Assembly: GCA_020086605.1 (NCBI GenBank)
Contig: JACBWW010000008.1
Location: 17,076,753-17,140,752 of the forward strand
Length of the DNA stretch: 64,000 nt
DNA from: Lanius collurio
Taxonomy: Eukaryota > Chordata > Aves > Passeriformes > Laniidae
Direction of reading: 5' to 3'
How positions within the stretch are numbered: the first letter of the stretch is position 1; each line of letters starts with the position of its first letter. The position numbers and the translations under genes were made by a program. Below the pieces are notes generated by a model. It was not told where the DNA came from, did not search any database, and was given only the letters and a program-made list of their open reading frames with translations. Shown piece after piece: positions 14,401 through 24,876 of the stretch.

Positions 14401-15296
14401 AGGGTTTCTGGGTAATGCTAAGTGTCAGATGATTTTCCTACCTGTCCCCTCTGTGGCTTGTTTTGGAAATGTCAGTAACCAAACAATCCTGGAAATTAAA
14501 AACAGGTTTAGTTTCTCTTTTGAGAATATGATCAACCACTGTGATCAAGTATGATTTAGTACACCAAACTTTATGTGGTCCAGTCACTGAGATATATACT
14601 AATTTGCCTGAGATATACAGCTTTGTGAAGAGTAAATTCTGATCAGTAAAGTTTGTCAGTTTATATTACAAGTGTTCATTGACATGACCTTTTGCCATGG
14701 TTTGCTTTGTGTTTCATCACTGAAGCTGCATACCAGTTTCTGGGAAAGCAACTGTCCTTATACAGCACCCATAATCAGTCAAAACATCCTGACCTTCCTC
14801 CTAGGTCAGTTTTTATTAATACAGACCTTATCTTAACAGATACATAATATTATTCATCTGTATCCAATGAATGTACAGCTAAGATACGTCTTTACATTGC
14901 TGTGTGAATAGAAAAGGCACTAATGCCTGATTTAAACAGAAACTAATCTATAGTTGTGTGGTGACACTGCAGCAACACAGTGTCCAGATAACTCACAATA
15001 TGTACCCCAGGCACCACCCTTGCTTAGCAAGTCTGCCCAGTATACCTTCTGAAAGACTTCTTTAAACTGTGCATAATTTGGGGATAAAAAATCTCAGTGT
15101 TTTTTTGCTGAAATAGGACTTTATCTGCTGTAGTAAAGTCTTTCACTCAGGGAAAACTATGCCATCAAGCCCTGATGAAGAGGAGATCCGTTTTCTGTTG
15201 AAATACTTGTGGCTGGCTGGCCAAAAAGAGATCACTGACACTGCAAAGTGGAGTTGGGATACTGGAGATGGCCCATGTTGGGAGCTGATGTGGGAA
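8487..15296. other. Unique AT-rich sequence, no gene recognised
   Basis: No repeat family or gene recognised. Small local features: an exact 15-bp repeat of period 18 at 8695-8709 and 8713-8727, and a modest GC rise at 12.5-12.85 and 13.28-13.43 kb that gives overlapping ORFs of 77-96 codons on both strands without recognisable motifs. The part at 14.0-14.3 kb is rich in TTAATTA-type words and has few repeats, so it could be a conserved noncoding element, but one sequence cannot show that. Confidence 0.55.
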
Positions 15297-15412
15297 GAAT
15301 CACGGACTAGAATCCCTGAATCAGTTAGGTTGGAGAAGACCCTTAAGACCATCTACTCCAGCCATAAGCATAACACTGCTGGTCTACAGCTAAATGGTGT
15401 TCCCAAGATCCA
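15297..15412 (-). repeat. CR1 LINE 3'-end fragment
   Basis: Read on the plus strand, this stretch begins GAATCACGG and continues through GGTTGGAGAAGACC, CTTAAGACCATC and TCCAGCC. These are degraded versions of the reverse complement of the CR1 3' tail, so the element is on the minus strand. Only about 115 bp remains, as is usual for CR1 copies, which are strongly 5'-truncated by incomplete reverse transcription. The many substitutions suggest an old insertion. It contains no coding remnant. The 111-codon frame crossing it (15159-15494) is accidental. Confidence 0.6.
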
Positions 15413-17344
15413 GGCAAGAAAAAGTAAGGTGACTTGTTATAGGGCTGTCCCCAAGGTCAAGGAGGGTAGTAGAATACTTAGAAAAAGGAATTGAGGTAGG
15501 CAATGCAAAAAGGAACAAGGCATTAAAAAGACCATAATCAGACAAAAAAAGCAACAGGACAAGAGTAGGGACAGGGAACAAGAGAGGAATCCCAGGGCCC
15601 TTCAGTGAAAATTGGCGAGGAAAGTGCTCACTTTTTAAGTTGTAGAGAATAACCTACCACTGACTACAGTTATGGTAGTAACTCAGCTGGCAGGCATCTA
15701 CAGATAACAGATGGTTTTCAATATGAGCATAAAATTTGCATTACATTTGTAGCATTTTTTCAGCTTTCTTTTTAAAAAATAAACAGGAAGTGACACAAAA
15801 CACTGTTAAAGAGAACACAGTATTACAAATTCAAGTGCTTAGAATCTGGAAAATGAAAGAAGTGAGGATTTTGGTGTAATTTTAGTTTGCCTCCTCTGTG
15901 TAAACATATTATTTTACCATCCTCATGCACCTGATAACAAAACTCTCATAGATTGATCCCACCAACATTCAAGATGGAGCAACTTGACAGGCAGCTGTTT
16001 TGTTCCTCTTGATAAAAATAATTTAGGAACATTATCTTCTTTGTTAAGGAATCTGGAAAGTCTAGAAATGCAAAGAAGACCTGTGCTGAAATGGATATGC
16101 CTGTAACTATTCTACCTTCTACTGTAGACTACAAATGAACATGGAGAAGTTTCTCTTTACCAAGTATAAATGAATTTATATTCCAGAATAAGATTATCTG
16201 GCTTTAATAAATGTGAAAACTTCGAAGTTTTAATCCTCAAAAAAAGGGGAAATTTTTTTTAACTTAAATTTGTACCTTGCTCATTCATATTTGTGTTAAA
16301 TTCCACATGAGTTTAATGCAAGGCATTAACACAATTTACTGATAATTAATTAATGAGTAATTTATTACAAATGGTTAATAATAATTTCAAATACAATAAT
16401 AATTTCAGTATATTTATATAGATATTGCTCCGAAACGGTGTGTCTCAAAGAAGACAAATTTGAACTAGTACATTTGTGATGTGAGCTCTAGAGAAATACA
16501 TGACTTTTACATGTCCTCTTGTAAAACAGAGCTGCATTGAGTTAATTAAAAATGCATCATGCTACACTCAGACTACACTTTTTTAGTAGGAGTGGGTGAA
16601 CAAATATCATGGAGTAAAGGTTCACAAAGAGAAGAACAGTCAGCTGCAAACCAAATGTTTGATGTTGCCACATTTAGAGGAACAAGAACATGGAGAAAAA
16701 TAAAAAACAGCACATAAAAATCCACAGTGACTAAGGATAAGAATATGAGTTGTCAGAAGTTTGTTCCTGAGAAGAGCTGCTAAAGTGCTGAACAATCTGG
16801 CACTCCATCACAACTCCTTACCCCATTCTCTGAGCTTTTTGACTTCATTAGCCACTATCCACCTCCTTACATGTACAAGTATGCAGAAAGAAAAAGAGTG
16901 AAGCACAATCAAGTATTTCTGCTGATTAAGTTCTTCTTTTCTACTTTACCTTCAAAACAGGCTCAGAAACTCTTCCAGAGATTAATCTAGTACCTGTCAT
17001 CACTGTGACAGCAAGAACAAACTTAGACTGTATTAAAGCAACATCTCAGACTTAATCATACTAGTATGAATAATTCAGAACTAGAAATTAATCTCTATTG
17101 GTGTTCATGTAGTCTTTTCATACTTTGGTCAAGTTTGTACCACAACAAAAGTGTAAGTTTTTAAAAGCATCAACAGCAGTTCATTATTCCTCACTATCAT
17201 AATAGTAAAGAACATTAGTGAATGCTTTTGAAAATGTTTTTATGGTGCTTGATATAGAAAGAAAGCATACAGAGACAAATACCAATCTTTTCTCAAATAT
17301 GTTAATAATTACTATTTTTATCAAACTGTGAGAGTCTGAAATTG
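15413..17344. other. Unique sequence with TAATTA-rich patch
   Basis: No gene or repeat recognised. The stretch 16335-16400 is dense in TAATTA/ATTAAT words (for example at 16341-16364), with another TTAATTAA near 16540. Such words are the core of many homeodomain sites, but they also occur often by chance in AT-rich DNA. Confidence 0.5.
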
Positions 17345-17691
17345 TTACTGGCTCAAACATTGTTAAAACCACCAAAAGACGTTCCCCACCGCAGCAAACT
17401 GTGCAAAGAAGTAACAGCTTGTCTGCAACCACCAAAGACCCCCTCAAATATGCCTCCTGAACACAATATAAGATAAAGGTGACTCTATTGTCCAGTTATC
17501 TCAGATCTAAGGAGAAGTAAACAATGCTGTAAGAGAAGAACGTGTCCACAAAAAAGCCAAACCCAGAAGATATCCTGAAAACCACTTCTGGCTGGGTTGG
17601 CAGGGGGAGGCCCTAACCCACAGACCCATTTGTTGATGCCAGCTTTTACACTCTTCTCCCTCAAACTGAGGAGCAGGAGAGTTTTGGGGGG
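17345..17691 (+). pseudogene. Probable 3' internal remnant of an endogenous retrovirus
   Basis: This stretch lies directly upstream of the 17692-18912 LTR and ends in a purine-rich run (17668-17691) of the kind that primes plus-strand synthesis at the 3' LTR border. I recognise no gag, pol or env motif, and no frame runs through it cleanly, so it is non-coding or badly decayed. The upstream border is a guess, set where the base composition changes. If the purine run is a coincidence, the LTR is simply a solo LTR and this stretch is host sequence. Confidence 0.3.
17668..17691 (+). other. Polypurine tract next to 3' LTR
   Basis: A run of mostly G and A, broken by one C and a TTTT, ends in six G bases directly before TGTGATGG, the proposed first bases of the LTR. 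Position and composition fit a retroviral polypurine tract. The internal T block makes it imperfect. Confidence 0.4.
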
Positions 17692-18298
17692 TGTGATGGT
17701 AAACCTCTGGTACAGTGGGGGTGAACACCCATCATTGGAGGCTACAAGCCAGACAAGCATAGACCCTGCCAAGAGTTCTCCCTTACACAAAGTGGCTCCG
17801 CTGAGGAACTGCCCTCTACACCACCTCCAGGAAGATCACATTCATATGGACATTTGCATGAGGGACATCTGTCATGTCCTAAAACATGTCATTAACCACT
17901 AGAAAACCCCTAAAGTGACCCGGAAATATTGCAGCATGGATGGCTATAGCCACTATGACCTCAGGGAGAACAGTATCATCTCAGTCCTGGCGGTCAGGCA
18001 CCAACACCTAAGATCACCTCTGTGGTGATGGTGAGCTCCCAAAATCCTTGGGTCCCTTAATTTGCTTATTACAAGTTGGTTGGTCTCTGTTCTCCCCACC
18101 CAGTTTTATGTAAAAGTTATAAATATCTATCCCCATAGTTGAATCAGTTCTGGAAAGTTCCAGGTTCCTCGCTGCCCCCATGGTTACTCCCTGTTACCCC
18201 TCCTACAAGTGTTCCCTACTGGTTAATTCCCCATGGACTCCTCCCCTCCCACCCTTCCCTATTGGCTATCACCTTTTTTCTCCACCTCAAGACCTCAG

Positions 18299-18304
18299 TA
18301 TAAA
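18299..18304 (+). promoter_or_regulatory. TATA box of LTR promoter
   Basis: TATAAA follows an ATTGG (inverted CCAAT) about 35 bp upstream and a C-rich U3 stretch. It is the best-formed pol II core promoter in the window. Whether it is still active cannot be told from sequence. Confidence 0.5.
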
Positions 18305-18831
18305 GCCCCTGCATCATGCTGTATTGTTTGCTCTCCTCCTGCGATAACCCTGCTCGTGCGATCCATATGGAGAGTCTCTCCTTTGCCTTCGCCTGCGTGC
18401 CTGAGCAGCTGAGTGTGGGGCTAGCTCCCTCTGGTGAGGAGCTCGCTCCCTCAGAGTCGCTGTTGGTGAGGCGTAGCCAGACCCTGGGATTCTCCTTGGC
18501 TCAGCGTGCCCACACAGAGCTGCTCCTGAGGCCCTGCACCAGAGGTCTGCACGTGATCTATTGCTTCAGTAGAGTCTGTGGCAAAAGACAGTGTAAAACT
18601 TACTCCAACACAGGCACCACAGATACCTGAAAGCCTCTTAACGCATTGAAATCTCTGTTTGGTGGGACTGCCCCCACAGAGAAGACCAGAAGAAGAGGAT
18701 CTATGGGATGTGCTGGATCCACAGGGGTAGTGATTATTTATCTATGTCTTGCTCTTTTTCTTTCCCCTTTCTTCCAGTTCCACTCTTTTCTATTTCTTCC
18801 TATCTTTCTCTCTCCTTCACATTTACTGTTA

Positions 18832-18837
18832 AATAAA
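18832..18837 (+). promoter_or_regulatory. AATAAA poly(A) signal in LTR
   Basis: Canonical hexamer followed within 35 bp by a TG-rich stretch (TTTGGTGTATGGTCT), the usual downstream element. It ends the R region of the LTR. Confidence 0.5.
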
Positions 18838-18912
18838 GTACTTTACTTTGGTGTATGGTCTCAGTTGCACCTTAATTCGGGCAGAGGCATTTCTTATTAT
18901 CAGATCATAACA

Positions 18913-21900
18913 CAAATGTATATGAACAAGATATTAAATCAATTATTTAGTTAGGGTATACAATCAACTTAGAGGTTTATTGCAGTTTTCTGTTTCCACT
19001 TAGGGGTTACCACATAAACATCTACAAAGTGAATTTTCTGCCAGCATGAGATGAAGTTATATCTCACTAAATAAAATCAGTGCTAAAACATTCCTCTAGA
19101 TTCATTGTAGTCTCTCAGCATAAAACAGCAGAGAGGCCTTCTACTTAACTAGGTTATAGAAAACTTATAAAGCCATATTAACAGTGTCAAGTGCATTAAA
19201 AATTTTACTAAAGATGTTCTGCTTAGGGGTGTTGAAAATAAATAGATTTACTGCAGCACTGAAGTGCATTGGGAAATAAATTACATATAAATGTGTATAA
19301 TGTGCTTGTCTTCATCTTGGCTAAGAACACTCCAATATGTGTCACCCAATAGTCTATTAATATCTTTTAAAATAAGTAAGTAATATTATCTAATGTAATT
19401 TAAGGTAGGAGGATTTGGAGTGTTTGCTGGTGTTTGCTAACAAGAGCTTTGAAATGAAAACAAAAAGCAGTACCACCTAACTCTTGATAAATAGGCCATC
19501 ACAGAGAGACAAAATTCCTGATTCATGCCCCTCAATAAGTATTTTGACATGTAAGCCCAATTCACTTTTAAATAATGTTTTGACAGACAAATTTTTAAGA
19601 AAAACAGGCAGTAATTCCAGCTTACTGTCAGAGTAGGTCAGTTTGTGTGTTTGAACCAACTTCTAAGCAGCATAGCTATTTGACAAGCAACAATTTTACC
19701 AGACTCAAAAACAGGAAAAAATCACTTTTTGTGCTTTATGTCATGACTAATATTGTTGTGACCAGAGGCAAAGTAAAAAATTCTCTTAGGTTTTAGTAAA
19801 AATGGGTTAGTGTTGTGGGTGACGGACATTTTATTACTTACAGGTCTGTGAACTATTGAGCTATGTAAACTATTTAATTTAGAATTTGATCTTTACATCA
19901 TTTTAACTGAATTGTGATGTGATTCATAAAAGCTGGTTCTGTGCTCTTCTAGGGCAGTGTAACTTAACTGTAACACATTTTTGTATTAAATCGCTGTGTG
20001 CCAGCAGTACTAGGTGGCAGCGCTGATCAATACTTTTGTCAGGCCCTGTTCTATATATTTCTGGGACTAACTAATTTAGATTTTTCCAAGGAAATTAGGT
20101 TTTAGCTTACATACAGATTTGAATGTAGCTTTCGGGTTTACCTCTGGGTGCCTGGAAAGGAGCATGTTACTGCAATTATTTTCCTTGTAAAAGAAAAGGC
20201 AAGCAATGGCTGCAGCAAGATGAAACTGTTGCTACAAGCTGGCCTTTCTCTCAAGCTGGCTTACCAGCAAAATGAATGATTTAAGACTATGAAGAAGATT
20301 GATGATCTAGCATTTCATCATTGTAGGGTCTCTTTATACTATGAGAAGTGTGTAAAAGTCTCACAATCTTGACTGTGCTTTAAGAATATTAAAGTGTAAT
20401 TTATATTGCAAGTTAAGATCATGAGTCTTAGTCTTCCTCTTTTCCACAAGCAGTTTAACAAACCCAGAAACTCACCTGGGTCAGCAGGGAACATTATTCT
20501 TCGTCAAGTCCACAGGTGATGGGACTGTCTTTCTGAGAAGAGAAACAAGTTGAAATATCCTCATAGCTGTATAGGCCTCTTTTGAATATTTCCCCCCTTG
20601 GATGTTGCAATTCGTATATATCCCAAGGCTACAGAAAGTCACGTGTATTTGGTCCTTGCTTCATGAAATTGCCAAATGACTGTTGGAGAAATTTAAAATA
20701 ATTTCTCTAACACTTGATGTTCTGTACTGCGTTGTGGGTGTCTGAGAACACAGGTGCAACTTTACCCTAGCTGAGTTTGTAGATGGGGTAAAACTCTCAG
20801 GAATAAGCAGATTCTTGTAGATAACCTTGTTTTTATCTGCCTCAGATTTTGCTATGCACCTTCTCTTTGAATCCCATGTCTGCAGTGCCATTTTGGATGG
20901 AGAGAAGTGACTAGATAAGATTTTGAGCTCTGACCTGGCTCCTGGTTTGATGCTAGCAGACTCCAGGGACATACAGTAGTAAATAGAGACTATATTCCAC
21001 CAAGACAGAAGCCAGATGGAAAAAACAATAGTGAAAATATTAAATCACCGAAACCCAGTGGTCATAGAGGCCGTTAAAATACTCTAGCAAACAACAAAAT
21101 CTCTCTTTGCATTCAAAGCATTAATTTTAGCTTTCCTAAAGTAAACAAGACATTTGAGACACATAATACTTATTGTTACACATGTACAGCCTTATTTACC
21201 TGAGCAGTATAAAATACAACAGAACTTTTGTGTATATTTAAAGAGCCACAGAGCAAACCTGCCTGTCTAATAATGAGTATACTTGCTTGAGTATCTCTGG
21301 GAAACAAAAGATTTAGTGTAGCGATATTTGTGCTGCTACTTCTACATTGCAAGATGAAATGCACAGGTATAAATAATACAGTGCTCTCATTTTGCGTAAG
21401 CTATTTATGATTGCTGTAACCACAAGTTACTTGCAGTGTAGCAAAATCCTATGCTCCCAATGTGAACTGCTGGTACTGCAGTCAGCATCACAGTGCTTTG
21501 TGGAAAGTCACTCACTGAAATGCAAATCATATCTTAAGCCAACTTCTTTGGATCTGGTATGTCACCTCATCTTCAGTGTGACTCCATAAAAACACAATGC
21601 AGAGCAGAAGCATGGCTTGTTTCACTCCTGCAGGAAGGATGCACCAAAGCAGTGTGCAGAGCTTTCTGCTTTGCTATTCTCTAAAATGCTATATGAAACA
21701 GCTGACAATAAAATAATTTTAAATGTTACTAGTAAGTTTATGTACCATTTGAATAAAGTACCTGTCTCAAATGAAATAACTATTTATAGATTGGTAGCAT
21801 TCAAATTATTTTACCAACTCTTAGTTAGAATTGCAGAGAAAGGCACATTCTGTGCACTAATGCTCAGCTAGATCAAAAATATGTTAGTCTCTGTATCAAA

Positions 21901-24183
21901 GTCAGGATTTAAATAAAATTTGCAGTGTTGTAGGTCCTGTTCATTACTGCAGATATAATGAAGATGTTTACTTGGACTGATAGTCTATACAAAAATCCAT
22001 TTTACTCAAAGACTGCCTGAGAAGACATAATAGGCCAGGAAGACACAAACAGCAGGTAACTGAGTTATTTTCAACACATTTTAAATTAACACTTAAACCA
22101 AAAGTTTGTGACATGTAACTGAATTCACTGTAATTATTTGCCTAGGAAAAATACTGTCCTTTCTTTTTCGATTGTACATCCTTTTAGCACACACCTTTGA
22201 CACAGAAGGAGTCGGCATGACTGCATAGAATACACGTCCAGAATGATACACAAATTACACAGAAGACTAGCATTAGGTACTCACACGATAGGGGAGAATT
22301 AGAGTGAAGGCAAATGTTGTGCCAGTTGCAATAAGGAAAAGAACTCTGCTGTAAAGTGTAGGAGTTCTTAGTCTAACATTTGTACCAAAATGTTTTAGCA
22401 CCTTTTTTCAAAGAGATGAACTGCTTAGCTTTTAAAGCACACATTGCAGGAGTGTGATAACCCAAAGGAGTCTGAGGGCAGTGCATCTGATCAGACAAAT
22501 TCTTTGACTGGATGAATCAAAATTGCAGGCAATTTAATAGATTCTGTTTGTACAATTTAATGATTATTGTTGCTGAGGAACAGTTTCTTCAGGGATGAAA
22601 GTGTTTCACTCCAGAAGCCCTCTGTGTACGCCTCTCAGGGACTGCCATTAGTAGGAATGACCAAGGTATGGTTGCCTAGCTTTCAAAGCAGACACTTAAA
22701 GTGCACCTCACAACACTGCTTATATTTCACTGATTTAGGTGTGTGAAAAAAATCTAAATATTGACGTGCTGTGTGTGAAAAAATTGAGGTTAAAAAAAAA
22801 AGATGTAATTCCTAAGTGCCAGTCACTGGTGGGTGACTTGACAAGACGCAAATATAACTAGAAGAAACTCTTTGACTACATCCATTTTAGTGGTCTTTTC
22901 CTTGCTCATGATTCTGCAGTATATTTCCTTCAATAATCCTCCAGTGAAACAGAAGCACTTGGAATAAGGATAGTTCCCTAATATTTTGCTGCATCCAAGA
23001 TCCTTGTTTCTTCTTTCTGTACCTTGCTCGTTGGCCAGAATTATTTGCTCAGTAGAGTGATCTTGGACCAACAGTTGATTCTTCTCAACAGAAAAAAAAC
23101 ATCAGTCCAACAGGAAGAATCATCAAAATGTCCAAACTTCATATGCAGTGGTGATGTTCCTGCTCTGCTTATGTTAGATACAAGTCCATAAACATCTCCA
23201 TTGAAATCCCTACCGAAGGGTTTGCAGGACTATGACTTTTGATTAGGGGCGAGGCACACTATGCATGGGGCAAAGAGAATGGCAGGATTTTTCCTTTTAG
23301 TCATTCTCTGTAGACAGCAAAGATTAAGACAGGTACTCAAAATGGCAGAGTAAAAGCTTTCATATGAACAGTCACTATTTATTTCAGTCTTTCCACATAC
23401 AGCATTGCCTGATCTCACAGAAAAAAAAGGGCATTTTAGCATCAACACAGGATAAAGAGCACTGAATATGTATACTTCCCTAAAGGAAGCCTGCAGTAAT
23501 CATGTCAGTCCTAGGGTTTGAGAAGTGGAAGCATTGATCTTACATTTAATTTTCTATTTGCCACAGTTACTTGACAACCAGTTGTGATTGCCTAGATGTA
23601 TGTCTTGGGAGAAAATATTTTGGTCATTTATTTCTTCTTAGTAATCTCTTTTGGTATATTGAAAGTGGTGGTGGCATAAAACCAGCATGTTCTATCATGT
23701 TTAAATCCTTACATTGTTGTTCTTGCTGTGTTCTTACTCCACACATTCTATCTGGCAATTTTTTCTGAATGAAGACTGCTTCTGCAAAAGAATGTTGCAG
23801 AAAAACTAAATATTAATTAAATACCCCCAATGGCTATATATCATGGATGTGTAAATCTTCAAAAAGATCATCAAGGTTCTTTAATATCCTAGTGTAGCAG
23901 GTGAATCTTTCTCATGACATATGAAAGCTTCAAAAGAAAGTTTTTTTGAACTTGGAGCTGAAAAGCAATTTTTCTGTCATACATCAATATTATTTAACTT
24001 TTCACTCTTTCAGTTTACTCATTCATTTCTTTATTATTAATTGCATTGAATACAGTAAATCACAAACAAAATATTAAATTTAAATCACTATTTCCATTAT
24101 TTTCATGTTCAGAGAATTACAAGGTAGTTAACTGAATTGGAACACTGACAAACAAAGTGCAAAATGAACTAGTCAGACCAAAC
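18913..24183. other. Unique sequence with weak exon-like signals
   Basis: No repeat family recognised. Several frames have exon-like borders: plus strand 21437-21556 (acceptor TTGCAG, donor GTATGT) and 21650-21731 (donor GTAAGT); minus strand 20661-20972 (103 codons to a stop, rich in S, K and T) and 22823-23071. None can be assigned to a known protein and they are not on one strand, so they are noted rather than called. Confidence 0.4.
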
Positions 24184-24876
24184 TTAATTACATTGCTGGA
24201 TAAGAACCTTCATAAGGTTTCTAGATTTTGGCAAATCCAAGGTCTCAGTTGTCTGTGTAATTTTCTGTGTTGCCCTTTCAGCGCTGAGCACAATAAGTCT
24301 CTGCTCCTTGGCCACATTGATGCCATCACTTTCAGCAGTTCCACATTTCTCTACACAGTAGCTTTCACTCATGAGTAGCTCAACAAAACATTGAAACAAA
24401 ATGTGTTTCCTTAGTACCTTCACTGGACATTGTAAAGTTTGAAATAATTTTTTACTTGCCATTGTAAGCAAAAATGCTGGTGTTTTTCTTGTAAAAAAAA
24501 AAAAAGAAAAAAAGATTTACCTGTTTCTCCTGCTTTTCTCCTGCTTTTTTCCACTGCTAAAGGAATTAATGTCCAATATTTCCTACAAGGCACCATATAC
24601 TTGTTTGTTGGGTGTATTTAAGACTTTGTCAAGGAGGGAAAGTGTTTCCATGACCACCCTTTTTGATAGCAGAGAGTAGCACAAAAGCAAAGCCCTGAGG
24701 GATGTGCTGGCAACCTGTGTAAGTAACTGCGTGTTCTCACAGCACACCTGGCAGAAGGTGATCAGGTCACTTACTAATTCTATTGCGTTGTTGCCAAACT
24801 GCCACACCCTCTCAGCTGTAATAAAGGGGGATGCAAGCTTCCAGTTGGAAGAAATGAAGTCCGTTTTGGTAATTTG
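24184..24876 (-). CDS. Possible two-exon gene fragment, helical protein, unidentified
   Basis: I do not recognise this protein, and the call is tentative. On the minus strand a frame opens at 24876 after an acceptor-like AACTCAG and runs 290 nt to 24587, where a GTAGGA donor splits a codon after two bases. A 99-nt gap (24586-24488) follows, with a CATTAAT branch-like word and a long T-rich tract ending ACAAG. The second piece (24487-24184) starts in the matching phase and runs to TAA. Together they give about 197 codons. The product is rich in Leu, amphipathic in pattern and without a signal peptide, reminiscent of ARM/HEAT-type helical proteins (segments such as AIELVSDLITF and LRKHILFQCFVELLMS). 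Against it: ORFs of about 100 codons occur by chance elsewhere in this window, splice words are common, an in-frame TAA sits 8 codons before the acceptor, and no upstream exon has been linked in phase. It could be the last exons of a real gene, a decayed pseudogene, or chance. Confidence 0.25.

Larger units (their letters stand above)
17692..18912 (+). mobile_element. ERV LTR, 1.2 kb, probably a 3' LTR
   Basis: Seen: the block starts TGTGATGG and ends ATCATAACA, imperfect inverted ends of TG...CA type. It contains an inverted CCAAT box in CCCTATTGGCT near 18258-18268, a TATA box at 18299-18304 and AATAAA at 18832-18837 after a pyrimidine-rich R/U5-like stretch (18745-18825). This order (U3 promoter, R, poly(A), U5) is that of a retroviral LTR on the plus strand. 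A purine tract directly precedes it, which argues that it is the 3' LTR of a provirus whose remainder is lost. The sequence after the end shows no primer-binding site, consistent with a 3' LTR or solo LTR. At 1.2 kb it is long, and about 530 bp lies between TATA and AATAAA, so a nested insertion or a different border is possible. Open frames inside (18316-18630, 18646-18954) are incidental. Confidence 0.6.
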
